From Flavobacterium hydatis (GTDB taxonomy: Bacteria > Bacteroidota > Bacteroidia > Flavobacteriales > Flavobacteriaceae): 64,000 bases of DNA. Position numbers and translations under genes: made by a program. The stretch spans positions 62,001-126,000 of the forward strand of contig NZ_JPRM01000015.1 in assembly GCF_000737695.1 (NCBI RefSeq). Direction: 5' to 3'. This document shows positions 11,326-19,911 of this stretch, in pieces. Below the pieces are notes generated by a model. The model saw only the letters and a program-made list of their open reading frames with translations, made no database searches and was not told the origin of the DNA. Position 1 is the first letter of the stretch. Each line of letters opens with the position of its first letter.

Positions 11326-11347
11326 ACTTAGAGGTTAAAATAAAAAT

Positions 11348-12556
11348 ATGACTCAAAATTTTGATATAATAATAGTAGGTGGTGGTGCAGCAGGTTTTTT
11401 TACAGCAATTAATATTGTCGAGAAAAACTCAAAATTAAAAGTCGCTATTTTAGAACGTGGTTCCGAAGTACTAACAAAAGTTCGTGTTTCTGGTGGTGGT
11501 CGCTGTAACGTAACCCATGCTTGTTTTGAGCCAAATGAATTGGTTAAATTTTATCCGCGTGGCGAGAAAGAACTACGAGGACCTTTTCATCAGTTTTGTT
11601 CGGGAGACACCATCGAATGGTTTGAAAAACATGGCGTAGAATTAAAAATTGAAGACGACGGAAGAATGTTCCCAGTATCTAATTCATCGCAAACTATCAT
11701 TGATTGTTTTTTAAAAACTACAGCCAAATTAGGTATTACCATACTTACAAGTCAAAGCGTACAATCTATCTTTAAAAAAGAAAATTTCTGGAAAGTCGAA
11801 ACACAAAACCAGAATTATATAGCCGAGAAATTGGTTTTGGCAACAGGAAGCAATCCTAAAATATGGGAAATGCTACAAACTTTTGGTCACGCCATAGTAA
11901 GTCCTGTCCCTTCCCTATTTACCTTTAATATAAAAGACCCTCGAATAAAAGAATTACCAGGTGTTGCGGCACAAGCAACTGTAAAGGTAAAAGGTACCAA
12001 ACTAGAATCGACTGGTCCTTTATTAATTACACATTGGGGAATGAGTGGTCCTGCAATTTTAAAACTTTCCGCTTGGGGAGCGCGCATTTTACATGACAAA
12101 AATTATCAGTTTACAATTTTTGTAAATTGGTTAAATGACATTGATACCGAAGATGCCGAAAAGATACTTAAGGACTTAAAACAGGAACACGCCAAAAAAG
12201 CTGTTTCTAAAAAATCACCTTTTGATTTCCCAAATCGATTATGGGAAAGTTTAGTTCTGGCTTCTACTATTGATATCGAAACCAAATGGGCAGATTTATC
12301 TAAAGTTCAGCTTCAGAATCTAGCAAATCAATTAACAAATGGAACTTTTCAGGTGAATGGAAAAAGCACTTTTAAAGAAGAATTTGTAACTGCTGGCGGA
12401 ATAGACTTAAAAGAAATAAACTTTAAAACCATGGAAAGCAAGCTTCATGAAAATCTATATTTTGCTGGAGAAATTGTAAATATCGATGCAATTACTGGCG
12501 GATTTAATTTCCAGAATGCATGGACGAGTGGGTTTATTGTAGCAAATTCTATTTAA
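11348..12556 (+). CDS. HI0933-family FAD-dependent oxidoreductase (YhiN/BaiN-like)
   Basis: A 402-residue flavoprotein. The dinucleotide-binding motif IIIVGGGAAGFFTAIN is at residues 7-22, and the family-specific GGRCNVTHACFEP follows near residue 50. A C-terminal FAD motif (FAGEIVNIDAITGGFN) ends the protein. Members resemble BaiN and other NAD(P)/FAD proteins; several have no settled substrate. The next gene starts 12 bases later, so co-transcription with the Crp-type regulator is likely. Family assignment is firm; the reaction is unknown. Confidence 0.9.
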   Translation: MTQNFDIIIVGGGAAGFFTAINIVEKNSKLKVAILERGSEVLTKVRVSGGGRCNVTHACFEPNELVKFYPRGEKELRGPFHQFCSGDTIEWFEKHGVELKIEDDGRMFPVSNSSQTIIDCFLKTTAKLGITILTSQSVQSIFKKENFWKVETQNQNYIAEKLVLATGSNPKIWEMLQTFGHAIVSPVPSLFTFNIKDPRIKELPGVAAQATVKVKGTKLESTGPLLITHWGMSGPAILKLSAWGARILHDKNYQFTIFVNWLNDIDTEDAEKILKDLKQEHAKKAVSKKSPFDFPNRLWESLVLASTIDIETKWADLSKVQLQNLANQLTNGTFQVNGKSTFKEEFVTAGGIDLKEINFKTMESKLHENLYFAGEIVNIDAITGGFNFQNAWTSGFIVANSI

Positions 12557-12568
12557 GAAAATCCAACT

Positions 12569-13144
12569 ATGAATTCAATTTCATTAGAACAACAAATTCA
12601 GGCAATTGCTCCGTTTACCGAAGAAGAAATTAAAAAGGTAGTTTCTTGTTTTGAATATGACACATTTAAACCTAAAGAATATCTAGCTACTATTGGAAAA
12701 ACGAGTAACAAGATTTACTTTATTATTAGCGGATTAGCCAGAGTTTATTATTTAAAAAATGGAAAAGAAATAACAACATATTTAAGCTGCGATGATGGCT
12801 TTATTGCCTCCTACTCTAGTTTTATAAACCAAACCCATTCTTTCGAGAATATACAATGCATTGAAGAGTGCGAAGTACTCTCGATAAATTACGAAAGAAT
12901 GCAACAATTATACAATGAAATTCCTAATTGGGAACGCGTAGGAAGAATTCTGGCCGAACAAAACTATCTATGCATGGCAGATCGAGTATTAAAATTACAA
13001 ATGATTCCTGCCAAAGAAAAATACCTTACTTTTTTACAAACTGCACCATCTAAGATTATTATACGCACACCTCTTATCTATATAGCATCATTTTTGGGTA
13101 TTACACCCGAATCTTTAAGTCGCATTCGCCAAAGTATTTCTTAA
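12569..13144 (+). CDS. Crp/Fnr family transcriptional regulator
   Basis: A 191-residue regulator, as is usual for the short Bacteroidota members of this family. A cyclic-nucleotide-binding-like beta-roll covers about residues 10-120. The C-terminal winged helix is recognisable (IYIASFLGITPESLSRIRQ, near residue 170). The Arg/Ser phosphate cassette of true cAMP-binding Crp is not evident, so the ligand is unknown. It sits 12 bases after the flavoprotein and 64 bases before a metallo-beta-lactamase-fold gene, which it may regulate. Confidence 0.9.
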   Translation: MNSISLEQQIQAIAPFTEEEIKKVVSCFEYDTFKPKEYLATIGKTSNKIYFIISGLARVYYLKNGKEITTYLSCDDGFIASYSSFINQTHSFENIQCIEECEVLSINYERMQQLYNEIPNWERVGRILAEQNYLCMADRVLKLQMIPAKEKYLTFLQTAPSKIIIRTPLIYIASFLGITPESLSRIRQSIS

Positions 13145-13208
13145 CATTTATCAAATAGATTAACGTCCCGTTTTTACATCTTTGACCAATAACAAATTTT
13201 AACAGAAG

Positions 13209-13883
13209 ATGAAAAACATAGCCAAAGACGTTTACCAGATATCGGTATTGCCCCGCAACAGTATTAACTGTTATTTGATTGAAGATGTACTTATAGATGC
13301 AGCAATAAGAAGTTCGGCATCTAAAATTTTAAATACTCTAAAAGACAAAAAAGTAAATACTCATGTACTTACCCATGCACATGCCGACCATCAGGGAAGT
13401 AGCAAAATTATTTGCGATACTTTAAAAATTCCATTGTGGTGTAGTGAACCCGAAAAACAAGCAGCCGAAAGCGGAAATGTAACTACTGAATACCCAAATC
13501 CAAACAATATAATTTCTAAATTTCAGGCAAAACTTTGGGCAGGAAAAGGTTGTGAAGTATCTAAAATTATTAAAGAAGGAGATATCGTAGGCGGATTTAC
13601 AGTAATTGAAACTCCTGGACATTCCACAGGTCATCTGTCTTTTTTTAGAGAAAACGATGGCGTTCTTATTGTTGGTGATGTAATGACTAACATGAATTTA
13701 TTAACCACAATTCCGGGATTGCATGAACCTCCGAGCTTGTTTACAAAGAATCAACAACAAAACAGAGAATCCATAAAAAAACTAGCTGCATTAAAACCAA
13801 AAATATTATGTTTTGGTCATGGCCCTGTTCTAATAAACAATGGTGAATTAGATCGATTCGTGAATAAATTTTCTACAATTTAA
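13209..13883 (+). CDS. Metallo-beta-lactamase-fold hydrolase
   Basis: A 224-residue metallohydrolase. The metal-binding motif HAHADH is at about residues 57-62. Further ligands lie in ETPGHSTGHLSFF, IVGDVM and CFGHGP, so the dinuclear zinc site looks complete. The family covers glyoxalase II-like, lactonase-like and quorum-quenching enzymes; none of these can be chosen from sequence alone. No signal peptide is seen. It lies downstream of a Crp-like regulator on the same strand. Confidence 0.88.
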   Translation: MKNIAKDVYQISVLPRNSINCYLIEDVLIDAAIRSSASKILNTLKDKKVNTHVLTHAHADHQGSSKIICDTLKIPLWCSEPEKQAAESGNVTTEYPNPNNIISKFQAKLWAGKGCEVSKIIKEGDIVGGFTVIETPGHSTGHLSFFRENDGVLIVGDVMTNMNLLTTIPGLHEPPSLFTKNQQQNRESIKKLAALKPKILCFGHGPVLINNGELDRFVNKFSTI

Positions 13884-13889
13884 TTTTTA

Positions 13890-13954
13890 CTACCAGTCAC
13901 AGTTTTCAGTTTTGAGCACTGCGACTGGTATTGAATACTGAAAACTAAAAACCG
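13890..13954. repeat. CAGT/ACTG-arm inverted repeat, copy 1
   Basis: A left arm rich in CAGT words (CCAGTCACAGTTTTCAGT) and a right arm rich in ACTG words (ACTGCGACTGG, AATACTGAAAACT). TACCAGTC and GACTGGTA pair directly. Other copies are at 14778, 42511 and 53714. Confidence 0.6.
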
Positions 13955-14033
13955 AATTAACAAGACTTTAGAGATTCTATAAGTTTTAGTTAAGACAATT
14001 CTAATAATTTTACTTTCAACCAATTAACCATTT

Positions 14034-14762
14034 ATGAAAGTAAAACTACTTACAACAATTTCGCTACTTACCTATCAACTTAGTGTTTCTCAGACAGAAA
14101 AATTACTTCACGGAAAGGTTTTTTCCAACAGCAATCCTCTTAAAGAAGTCGAAGTAATTAATAAAACTGCAAAAACCAGCACTAGGACAAATGCTTTGGG
14201 AGAATTTTCAATTCCTGTTAGAGTAAAAGATAGTGTGCTATTTTTCTCTAAAGATTACTTTTTTACAAGACTAAAAATAACTCAAGCCAATATCGATAAA
14301 AATAATATTATTGTTAATATGGCTATCAAAGCAGAAGAATTGGATGAAGTAGTGATTACTACTATGGAATTTAATCCTGTAAAAATTACTCAAAAAGATT
14401 TAGACGAGGTAAAACTCTATAAAGAAGCAGGATCTTTGCAAAAATATACTGGTGTTTACGACGGAACTATTCCAAATGGGATGGACTTTGCTAGAATGGG
14501 AACTGGACTTTTAAATTTGTTTAAAAAAGATAAAGAAGAACTCAAAAAGAAAACTTCGGAAACTGATTTCAAAAAGCTCATCACAAAAACAATACCTTCA
14601 GATTTTTTCACCAAAGATTTAAAATTAAAACCCGAACAAAAAGATCTTTTTATTGAATTTTGCGATGCTGACCCTAAATCTAAAACCTTTATAGAAAACA
14701 ATAACGTACTGACCACAATGGACTTTTTGTACGCTAAAAATAAAGAGTTTAAAAAACTGTGA
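14034..14762 (+). CDS. Carboxypeptidase-regulatory-like domain protein, secreted or outer membrane
   Basis: A 242-residue protein with an N-terminal signal peptide (about 1-20, ending before QTEKLL). Residues 25-110 form a carboxypeptidase D regulatory-like beta-sandwich (HGKVFSNSNPLKEVEVIN... TNALGEFSIPV) of the type found at the N-terminus of TonB-dependent receptors, ending with ELDEVVIT. Here no receptor barrel follows. The lysine-rich C-terminus has no recognised domain. Comparable stand-alone proteins are common in Flavobacterium and have no assigned function. Confidence 0.78.
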   Translation: MKVKLLTTISLLTYQLSVSQTEKLLHGKVFSNSNPLKEVEVINKTAKTSTRTNALGEFSIPVRVKDSVLFFSKDYFFTRLKITQANIDKNNIIVNMAIKAEELDEVVITTMEFNPVKITQKDLDEVKLYKEAGSLQKYTGVYDGTIPNGMDFARMGTGLLNLFKKDKEELKKKTSETDFKKLITKTIPSDFFTKDLKLKPEQKDLFIEFCDADPKSKTFIENNNVLTTMDFLYAKNKEFKKL

Positions 14763-14777
14763 AAATAGTTTTTTAAA

Positions 14778-14832
14778 CTCAGTGACAATCTCAGTTTCCT
14801 GATTGACTGAATACCGCAACTGTAAACTGTTA
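14778..14832. repeat. CAGT/ACTG-arm inverted repeat, copy 2
   Basis: ACTCAGTGACAATCTCAGT on the left and GACTGAATACCGCAACTG on the right, between two convergent genes. It may serve as a shared 3'-end structure. Confidence 0.5.
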
Positions 14833-14839
14833 CTCTAGA

Positions 14840-15316
14840 TTACTTATTCAGCCACCAAATACTAGCATTTAGAACCGTGGCATAACTCACCCAAAGCAAA
14901 TAAGGAACTAATAAATAACCTGCAACTTTGTTGATTTTTATAAATTTTAAAAGAGTTTCATAAATCATCAGCCAAAGAACAAAAACTTCAAGAAGTGCCA
15001 ATAACGGATTCATTAACCCGAAGAACAAATACGACCACAAAGCGTTTAGTGCTAATTGTATTGCGAAGAAAACCAATGCATTTTTAACAGTTTCTTTTTC
15101 ATATTCTATACGATCCCAAACCAATCCTGCTGCAACACCCATCAAAAGATAAAGCAAACTCCAAGCTGGTGCAAAAACCCAATTTGGCGGATTAAAACTT
15201 GGTTTTATCAATGTAGGATACCAAGTATCGACACTAGATCTGGTAACAATTCCCGAAAAATATCCAATAGCAAGACAAGTAACAACAACAGCTAAAATTC
15301 GAGTGATTTTATTCAT
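14840..15316 (-). CDS. TspO/MBR family tryptophan-rich sensory protein
   Basis: A 158-residue membrane protein with five predicted transmembrane helices, the normal TspO length. The conserved stretches WYPTLIKPSFNPPNWVFAPA and AWSLLYLLMGVAAGLVW are present, as is the aromatic-rich C-terminal part. TspO proteins bind tetrapyrroles and affect stress responses and porphyrin handling. It is transcribed away from the mevalonate block. TACCTTTA upstream is one base off the TAnnTTTG element. Confidence 0.92.
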   Translation of the reverse strand: MNKITRILAVVVTCLAIGYFSGIVTRSSVDTWYPTLIKPSFNPPNWVFAPAWSLLYLLMGVAAGLVWDRIEYEKETVKNALVFFAIQLALNALWSYLFFGLMNPLLALLEVFVLWLMIYETLLKFIKINKVAGYLLVPYLLWVSYATVLNASIWWLNK

Positions 15317-15398
15317 TTTATTATATTTTTTTTGAGTTAATAAAGGTAAACATTTTTGTAGGCTATCAAAAAGTGCGAAAGGTATAATTCAAAAAAAG

Positions 15399-15406
15399 TA
15401 TCTTTG
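15399..15406 (+). promoter_or_regulatory. TAnnTTTG promoter element of the mevalonate block
   Basis: TATCTTTG matches the -7 element exactly, 18 bases before the ATG at 15425. It overlaps an in-frame TTG at 15404, which is why that upstream codon is not accepted as the start. Confidence 0.55.
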
Positions 15407-15424
15407 CGTAAATTTTATATTTTT

Positions 15425-16528
15425 ATGTTTACAGCAAACGATTTTATTCCAAAAAAATATACTTCGACTATAGAACAAGGTAATTTTGAGTGGAGCGCTC
15501 CAAGCAATATTGCTTTAGTAAAATATTGGGGGAAAAAAGACAATCAAATTCCGGCTAATCCTTCAGTAAGTTTTACTTTAAACAATTGTAAAACAATTAC
15601 TAAATTGAGTTTTTCAAAGAAAAACACTTCGACTCCGCTCAGTGAGACGAAAGATGACTTTTCATTTGATTTACTTTTTGAAGGAAAACCAAAAGAAGAT
15701 TTTAAACCAAAAATCCAGAAGTTTCTGGAACGTGTTTTCGTTTATCTACCTTTCCTGAAAGATTACCATTTTACAATAGACACTCAAAATACTTTTCCGC
15801 ATAGCTCCGGGATTGCATCATCGGCATCTGGAATGGCAGCTTTGGCAATGAATTTTATGAGTCTGGAAAAAACTTTAAACCCAGAAATGACTGATGATTA
15901 TTTCTTTCAAAAAGCTTCTTTCCTTGCTCGTTTGGGTTCAGGAAGTGCTTGCCGAAGTGTAAAAGGAAGCGTTGTTGTTTGGGGAAATCAAGCAAACATA
16001 AAAGGAAGTTCAGATTTATTTGGAGTAGAATTTCCAAATACAATTCATGAGAACTTCAAGAATTTCCAAGACACTATTTTATTAGTTGATAAAGGTGAAA
16101 AACAAGTTTCGAGCACAGTAGGGCATGATTTAATGCATGATCATCCTTATGCCGAAAGACGTTTTGCGCAAGCCCATGAAAACTTGGATAAACTAATCTC
16201 TATTTTTGAAAGTGGAGATTTAGACGAATTCATCAAAGTAGTCGAAAGCGAAGCATTAACATTGCATGCTATGATGATGACATCAATGCCGTATTTTATC
16301 TTAATGAAACCAAATACATTACAGATTATAAATGCTATTTGGAAATTTAGAGCAGAGACTAAAATCCCTGTTTGTTTTACACTAGATGCAGGCGCAAATG
16401 TTCATGTTTTGTATCCCGAAAACGTTAGAGAAGAAATCTTACAATTTATTCAGGACGAATTAGTTGTATTTTGTCAGAATGGTCAGTACCTTTGCGACGA
16501 AATTGGATCAGGTTCAATTGCATCATAA
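15425..16528 (+). CDS. mvaD: Diphosphomevalonate decarboxylase
   Basis: A 367-residue GHMP-superfamily enzyme that makes isopentenyl diphosphate from mevalonate diphosphate with ATP. The family motif NIALVKYWGK lies at about residues 28-37 and the ATP-binding loop HSSGIASSASGMAAL near residues 125-139. The start at 15425 is preferred over a TTG at 15404, which falls in the promoter element. Residues 69-74 (STPLSE) are encoded by a piece identical in type to the GAGCGGAGTC spacer repeat, an unusual insertion in a gene. A toxin-antitoxin pair and a GHMP kinase follow on the same strand. Confidence 0.93.
   Translation: MFTANDFIPKKYTSTIEQGNFEWSAPSNIALVKYWGKKDNQIPANPSVSFTLNNCKTITKLSFSKKNTSTPLSETKDDFSFDLLFEGKPKEDFKPKIQKFLERVFVYLPFLKDYHFTIDTQNTFPHSSGIASSASGMAALAMNFMSLEKTLNPEMTDDYFFQKASFLARLGSGSACRSVKGSVVVWGNQANIKGSSDLFGVEFPNTIHENFKNFQDTILLVDKGEKQVSSTVGHDLMHDHPYAERRFAQAHENLDKLISIFESGDLDEFIKVVESEALTLHAMMMTSMPYFILMKPNTLQIINAIWKFRAETKIPVCFTLDAGANVHVLYPENVREEILQFIQDELVVFCQNGQYLCDEIGSGSIAS
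15628..15650. repeat. REP-like fragment inside the mvaD coding region
   Basis: The reverse complement contains CTGAGCGGAGTCGAAG, identical over 16 bases to 30623-30638 in a spacer repeat. It keeps the reading frame and adds a polar loop near residue 70. Confidence 0.6.
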
Positions 16529-16557
16529 ATTTCGTATCTTTAATTAAAATTTAGATT

Positions 16558-16776
16558 ATGGACATTCAATTAGAAAAACTTGAAGCAATAAACATGTTGA
16601 AAGAAACTAATGATCCTTCAATCATAATGGCTGTTGCAAAATTGCTAAGAAAAGAGAAGAAAGATTGGTGGGATGATTTAACTGAATCCCAAAAAGAAGA
16701 TATTGCTCAAAGTGAATTAGAATTTGAAAGAGGGGAATTTACAAGCTTTGAAGATGTGATGAAAAAATACAGGTAG
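16558..16776 (+). CDS. Antitoxin of a RelE/ParE-type pair
   Basis: A 72-residue acidic protein whose stop codon shares one base with the start of the next gene (TAGTG). The C-terminal half (KKDWWDDLTESQKEDIAQ SELEFERGE) resembles the small antitoxins that precede RelE/ParE toxins in Bacteroidota; the family has no strong DNA-binding signature visible here. TATCTTTA lies about 25 bases before the ATG. The role is inferred from order, overlap and the partner gene. Confidence 0.72.
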   Translation: MDIQLEKLEAINMLKETNDPSIIMAVAKLLRKEKKDWWDDLTESQKEDIAQSELEFERGEFTSFEDVMKKYR

Positions 16777-17081
16777 TGAATCTTAAAGTAAATATTTCAA
16801 AAACAGCTGAAAAAAGTTTAGATTCTGTTTTAAATTTTATTGAAGCCAGATGGTCTAAAAAATCAAAAGATATATTTTTATTGAAATTTCAAAAAGCAAT
16901 TTCGATAATAAGTATGAATCCTGAAATTTTTCCAAAATCATCAGTAAATAAAAAATATCGAAAATGCGTTATAACAAAACAATCAAGTTTCTTGTATAGT
17001 TTTGGTTCAAATGAAATTAAGATTTACACCATTTTCGACACTCGACAAGACCCAAATAAAATTAAGAAAGACATTAAATAA
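16776..17081 (+). CDS. RelE/ParE family toxin
   Basis: A 101-residue basic protein starting at GTG, translationally coupled to the antitoxin. The pattern AEKSLDSVLNFIEARWS at the N-terminus, NPEIFPKS in the middle and the strand IKIYTIFDTRQDP at the end match the ParE/RelE fold. The terminal region keeps the usual basic or aromatic residues. RelE members cut mRNA on the ribosome and ParE members poison gyrase; the sequence does not settle which. The downstream kinase starts only 4 bases later, so this pair is embedded in the isoprenoid operon. Confidence 0.82.
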   Translation: MNLKVNISKTAEKSLDSVLNFIEARWSKKSKDIFLLKFQKAISIISMNPEIFPKSSVNKKYRKCVITKQSSFLYSFGSNEIKIYTIFDTRQDPNKIKKDIK

Positions 17082-17085
17082 ATAT

Positions 17086-18024
17086 ATGAAAGGACCATTA
17101 TTTTACTCGAAAATATTACTTTTTGGAGAATACGGAATTATTCGTGACTCAAAAGGTTTGTCTATTCCTTATAATTTTTACAATGGTGCATTGAAGAGAA
17201 CTGAAAATCCTTCGGCGGAAGCCATTTCTTCAAACGCAAGTTTAAGCAGATTTACAGCATATCTTGAAACATTGCAAACAGAACAACCAGAATTGGTAAC
17301 TTTTGATTTGGCTACTTTAAAGAATGATGTCGAAACAGGAATGTATTTTGATTCTAGCATCCCACAAGGATATGGAGTCGGAAGTAGTGGTGCTCTTGTT
17401 GCTGCTATTTATGATAAATATGCTCAAAACAAAATCACAGTTTTAGAAAACTTAACTCGTGAGAAATTATTACAGCTAAAAACTATTTTTTCTCAAATGG
17501 AGAGTTTTTTCCACGGAAAAAGTTCTGGATTAGATCCTTTAAATAGTTACTTAAGCATCCCGATTTTAATAAACTCTAAAGATAATATTGAGGCAACTGG
17601 AATTCCTAATCAAAGTTTTGACGGAAAAGGAGCTGTGTTTTTATTAGATTCAGGAATTGTTGGAGAAACTGCTCCAATGGTAAATATTTTTATGGAAAAC
17701 CTAAAAGACAAAGGTTTCCGTACGATGTTAAAAAACCAGTTTGTAAAATATACAGATGCTTGTGTAGAGAATTTTCTACATGGTGACATGAAGTCTTTGT
17801 TTAGTAATACCAAAAAATTATCAAAAGTAGTTTTGAATAATTTCAAACCTATGATTCCTGAACAGTTTCATGGTATTTGGCAACATGGTATTGACACAAA
17901 TGATTATTACCTAAAATTATGTGGTTCTGGCGGTGGAGGTTATATCCTTGGTTTTACCCAAGATTTAGAACGCGCTAAGCAAGCATTAAAAGACTACAAA
18001 CTAGAAGTAGTCTACCAATTTTAA
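17086..18024 (+). CDS. GHMP kinase, probably mevalonate kinase
   Basis: A 312-residue kinase. The ATG at 17086 is chosen; an in-frame upstream start at 17002 would overlap the toxin gene. The glycine-rich phosphate loop is in PQGYGVGSSGALVAAIYDKY (near residues 93-112) and the C-terminal GHMP motif in KLCGSGGGGYILGF. With a diphosphomevalonate decarboxylase two genes upstream, phosphorylation of mevalonate (or phosphomevalonate) is the likely reaction. It starts 4 bases after the toxin stop, which suggests coupled translation. Confidence 0.85.
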   Translation: MKGPLFYSKILLFGEYGIIRDSKGLSIPYNFYNGALKRTENPSAEAISSNASLSRFTAYLETLQTEQPELVTFDLATLKNDVETGMYFDSSIPQGYGVGSSGALVAAIYDKYAQNKITVLENLTREKLLQLKTIFSQMESFFHGKSSGLDPLNSYLSIPILINSKDNIEATGIPNQSFDGKGAVFLLDSGIVGETAPMVNIFMENLKDKGFRTMLKNQFVKYTDACVENFLHGDMKSLFSNTKKLSKVVLNNFKPMIPEQFHGIWQHGIDTNDYYLKLCGSGGGGYILGFTQDLERAKQALKDYKLEVVYQF

Positions 18025-18070
18025 ATACCGAATACAAATTCTAAGATTTTAGAATATTAAATAGTTACAA

Positions 18071-18100
18071 TTTTTAGAGTCGATATATTCGGCTCTAAAA
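18071..18100. terminator. Hairpin after the mevalonate block, possible terminator
   Basis: TTTTAGAGTCG and CGGCTCTAAAA pair around ATATATT. No strong T-run follows on the plus strand, so termination is uncertain. Confidence 0.4.
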
Positions 18101-18164
18101 GTTTAATGCCACCAACGTGCCTTTTTTTCTTAAAAAATCATCACAATCTAGCAAGTTATTTAAT

Positions 18165-18755
18165 ATGAAAAGTATTTTAAGCATCCTCAAGTCAACTTTT
18201 ATAGGTGGAATTCTTTTCTTGATTCCGTTAGCCTTAATCATATTCTTTTTTGAAAAAGGCTATCATATCCTACAAAAGATTACCATTCCTCTAGTCAGTA
18301 ATTTACCAAAAGTAAAAGTATTAGGAATGGCTCTAGAAGAATTAATTGGCCTATTAATCATTATAATACTTTGCTTTTTAGCAGGATTATTATCCAAAAG
18401 CAGGCAAGCCAAATCTTTAGTTTCTAAACTAGAAAACAGCATTTTAAGTCTTATCCCTGGCTATTCGTTTATGAAGAACATGAATGAAAACATTATGGGC
18501 ATTGAAAAATCTGAAGATTTAAAAGTAATTTTAGCACGCGTAGATGATGGATGGCAGTTTGCATTTTTAATTGAGCAAATCGACGAAGAACATTTTACTG
18601 TTTTTGTACCAGATGCCCCTAGCCCATGGACTGGTTCTATCTATTTTATGGAAAAAGAAAGAATAAAAGAAACCAAGATATCGCAAAAAGAGGCTTTAGT
18701 GTGCATAAGAAAATTAGGATATGGCTCTTCAAAATTATTAAAAGATGTACTTTAG
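18165..18755 (+). CDS. DUF502 family membrane protein
   Basis: A 196-residue protein. Translation is placed at the ATG at 18165 rather than a GTG at 18117, because it gives a normal family N-terminus. Two transmembrane segments lie near residues 8-30 and 60-80, followed by a soluble domain with VFVPDAPSPWTGSIYFM, the DUF502 hallmark. The function of the family is unknown. It lies between isoprenoid genes and a UbiA prenyltransferase and could be co-transcribed with the latter. Confidence 0.85.
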   Translation: MKSILSILKSTFIGGILFLIPLALIIFFFEKGYHILQKITIPLVSNLPKVKVLGMALEELIGLLIIIILCFLAGLLSKSRQAKSLVSKLENSILSLIPGYSFMKNMNENIMGIEKSEDLKVILARVDDGWQFAFLIEQIDEEHFTVFVPDAPSPWTGSIYFMEKERIKETKISQKEALVCIRKLGYGSSKLLKDVL

Positions 18756-18816
18756 TAATTTTAAAACCAATATATAATCTGTATCCTACAAATAACAATA
18801 ACCTCTAACAAAAAAA

Positions 18817-19773
18817 ATGTTAAGCCGACAGAATAAAATCTTAGCGATGAAAATAATAAGTCTGTTCTCTGTAATAAGAGGTTATAACATTCCTATTATT
18901 GTTATTGCACAATACTTATCGGCAATATTTATTTTGGCTCCCGAAAAAAGAGCTCTAGACATTATACTTGACTTCAACTTATTTTTAATAGTTTTTGCTT
19001 CGGCAATTACCATTGCGTCTGGCTATATTATTAATAATTTTTACGACAGCCAGAAAGATTTAATTAATCGCCCAAACAAATCTATGCTGGATAGATTAGT
19101 GAGTCAGAAAACAAAACTAAGTGTATATTTCACACTAAACTTCATCGCTGCATTAATGGCTTTGATTGTATCTTGGAGAGCATTCTTGTTTTTTTCGGCA
19201 TATATATTCTTAATCTGGTTTTATTCTCATAAAGTAAAAAAGTACCCGCTAATTGGGAATTTAATGGCTGCTTTACTTGCTGTATTACCTTTCTTTGCCA
19301 TATTATTATATTTTTACAATCAGATTTCTTTTGATGATTTAGAAAACCAAAGAGGTCATTTTGCAGTAATATCTGCTCATGCCGTTTTTTTGTTTGTACT
19401 ATTACTAATTCGCGAAATGATAAAGGATTTAGAGAATCTAAAAGGCGACTTGGTTAACAATTACAAAACCATACCTATAATTTACGGAGAGAGAACTTCA
19501 AAAAAAATCATCACATTTTTAACTTTCCTTACCATTGTTCCTGTTTACATTCTGATAGAGATATATGATGTAGGTTATATGGACATTTATTTCTACACTT
19601 GCTTTATCGTTTTAATATTTTTCTTACTTTACCTTTGGAAATCAAATTCTAAGACACAATTTTTGCTTTTGCACAATGTCTTAAAATTTCTTATTGTTTC
19701 GGGTGTATTTTGTATTGTACTTATTAATCCAAGCGTTTTGTGGCATGGAAAAACTTTACTTTTAAAAATATAA
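18817..19773 (+). CDS. UbiA-family prenyltransferase (geranylgeranylglycerol-phosphate type)
   Basis: A 318-residue integral membrane protein with eight to nine hydrophobic helices. The first aspartate-rich motif is NNFYDSQKDLINRPNK (about residues 72-87) and a second acidic region is MIKDLENLKGD (near residue 208), as expected for UbiA enzymes that move a prenyl chain. Bacteroidota members of this shape are usually annotated as geranylgeranylglycerol-phosphate geranylgeranyltransferase. A second ATG at 18847 could be the true start. Its place after the mevalonate genes fits prenyl-lipid synthesis. Confidence 0.85.
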   Translation: MLSRQNKILAMKIISLFSVIRGYNIPIIVIAQYLSAIFILAPEKRALDIILDFNLFLIVFASAITIASGYIINNFYDSQKDLINRPNKSMLDRLVSQKTKLSVYFTLNFIAALMALIVSWRAFLFFSAYIFLIWFYSHKVKKYPLIGNLMAALLAVLPFFAILLYFYNQISFDDLENQRGHFAVISAHAVFLFVLLLIREMIKDLENLKGDLVNNYKTIPIIYGERTSKKIITFLTFLTIVPVYILIEIYDVGYMDIYFYTCFIVLIFFLLYLWKSNSKTQFLLLHNVLKFLIVSGVFCIVLINPSVLWHGKTLLLKI

Positions 19774-19886
19774 TTAATTCAAATTTTTCAGCATTTTTAG
19801 ATAATTTTGGATTTAAAGGTTAGTAATAGTATTAAAAGCTATCAATCTAACAACAATCAAGTTACTACTATTAAGCAATAATAAAC

Positions 19887-19894
19887 TATCTTTG
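19887..19894 (+). promoter_or_regulatory. TAnnTTTG promoter element of the pseudouridine synthase gene
   Basis: TATCTTTG, an exact match, 17 bases before the ATG. Confidence 0.5.
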
Positions 19895-19911
19895 CACAAA
19901 TTACAGGATTT

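Noticed and set aside
15404..15424. TTG start for mvaD
   Set aside because: The codon lies inside the TATCTTTG promoter element, so it cannot be in the message.
17002..17085. Earlier start of the GHMP kinase gene
   Set aside because: It would overlap the toxin gene by 80 bases and adds residues without family similarity.
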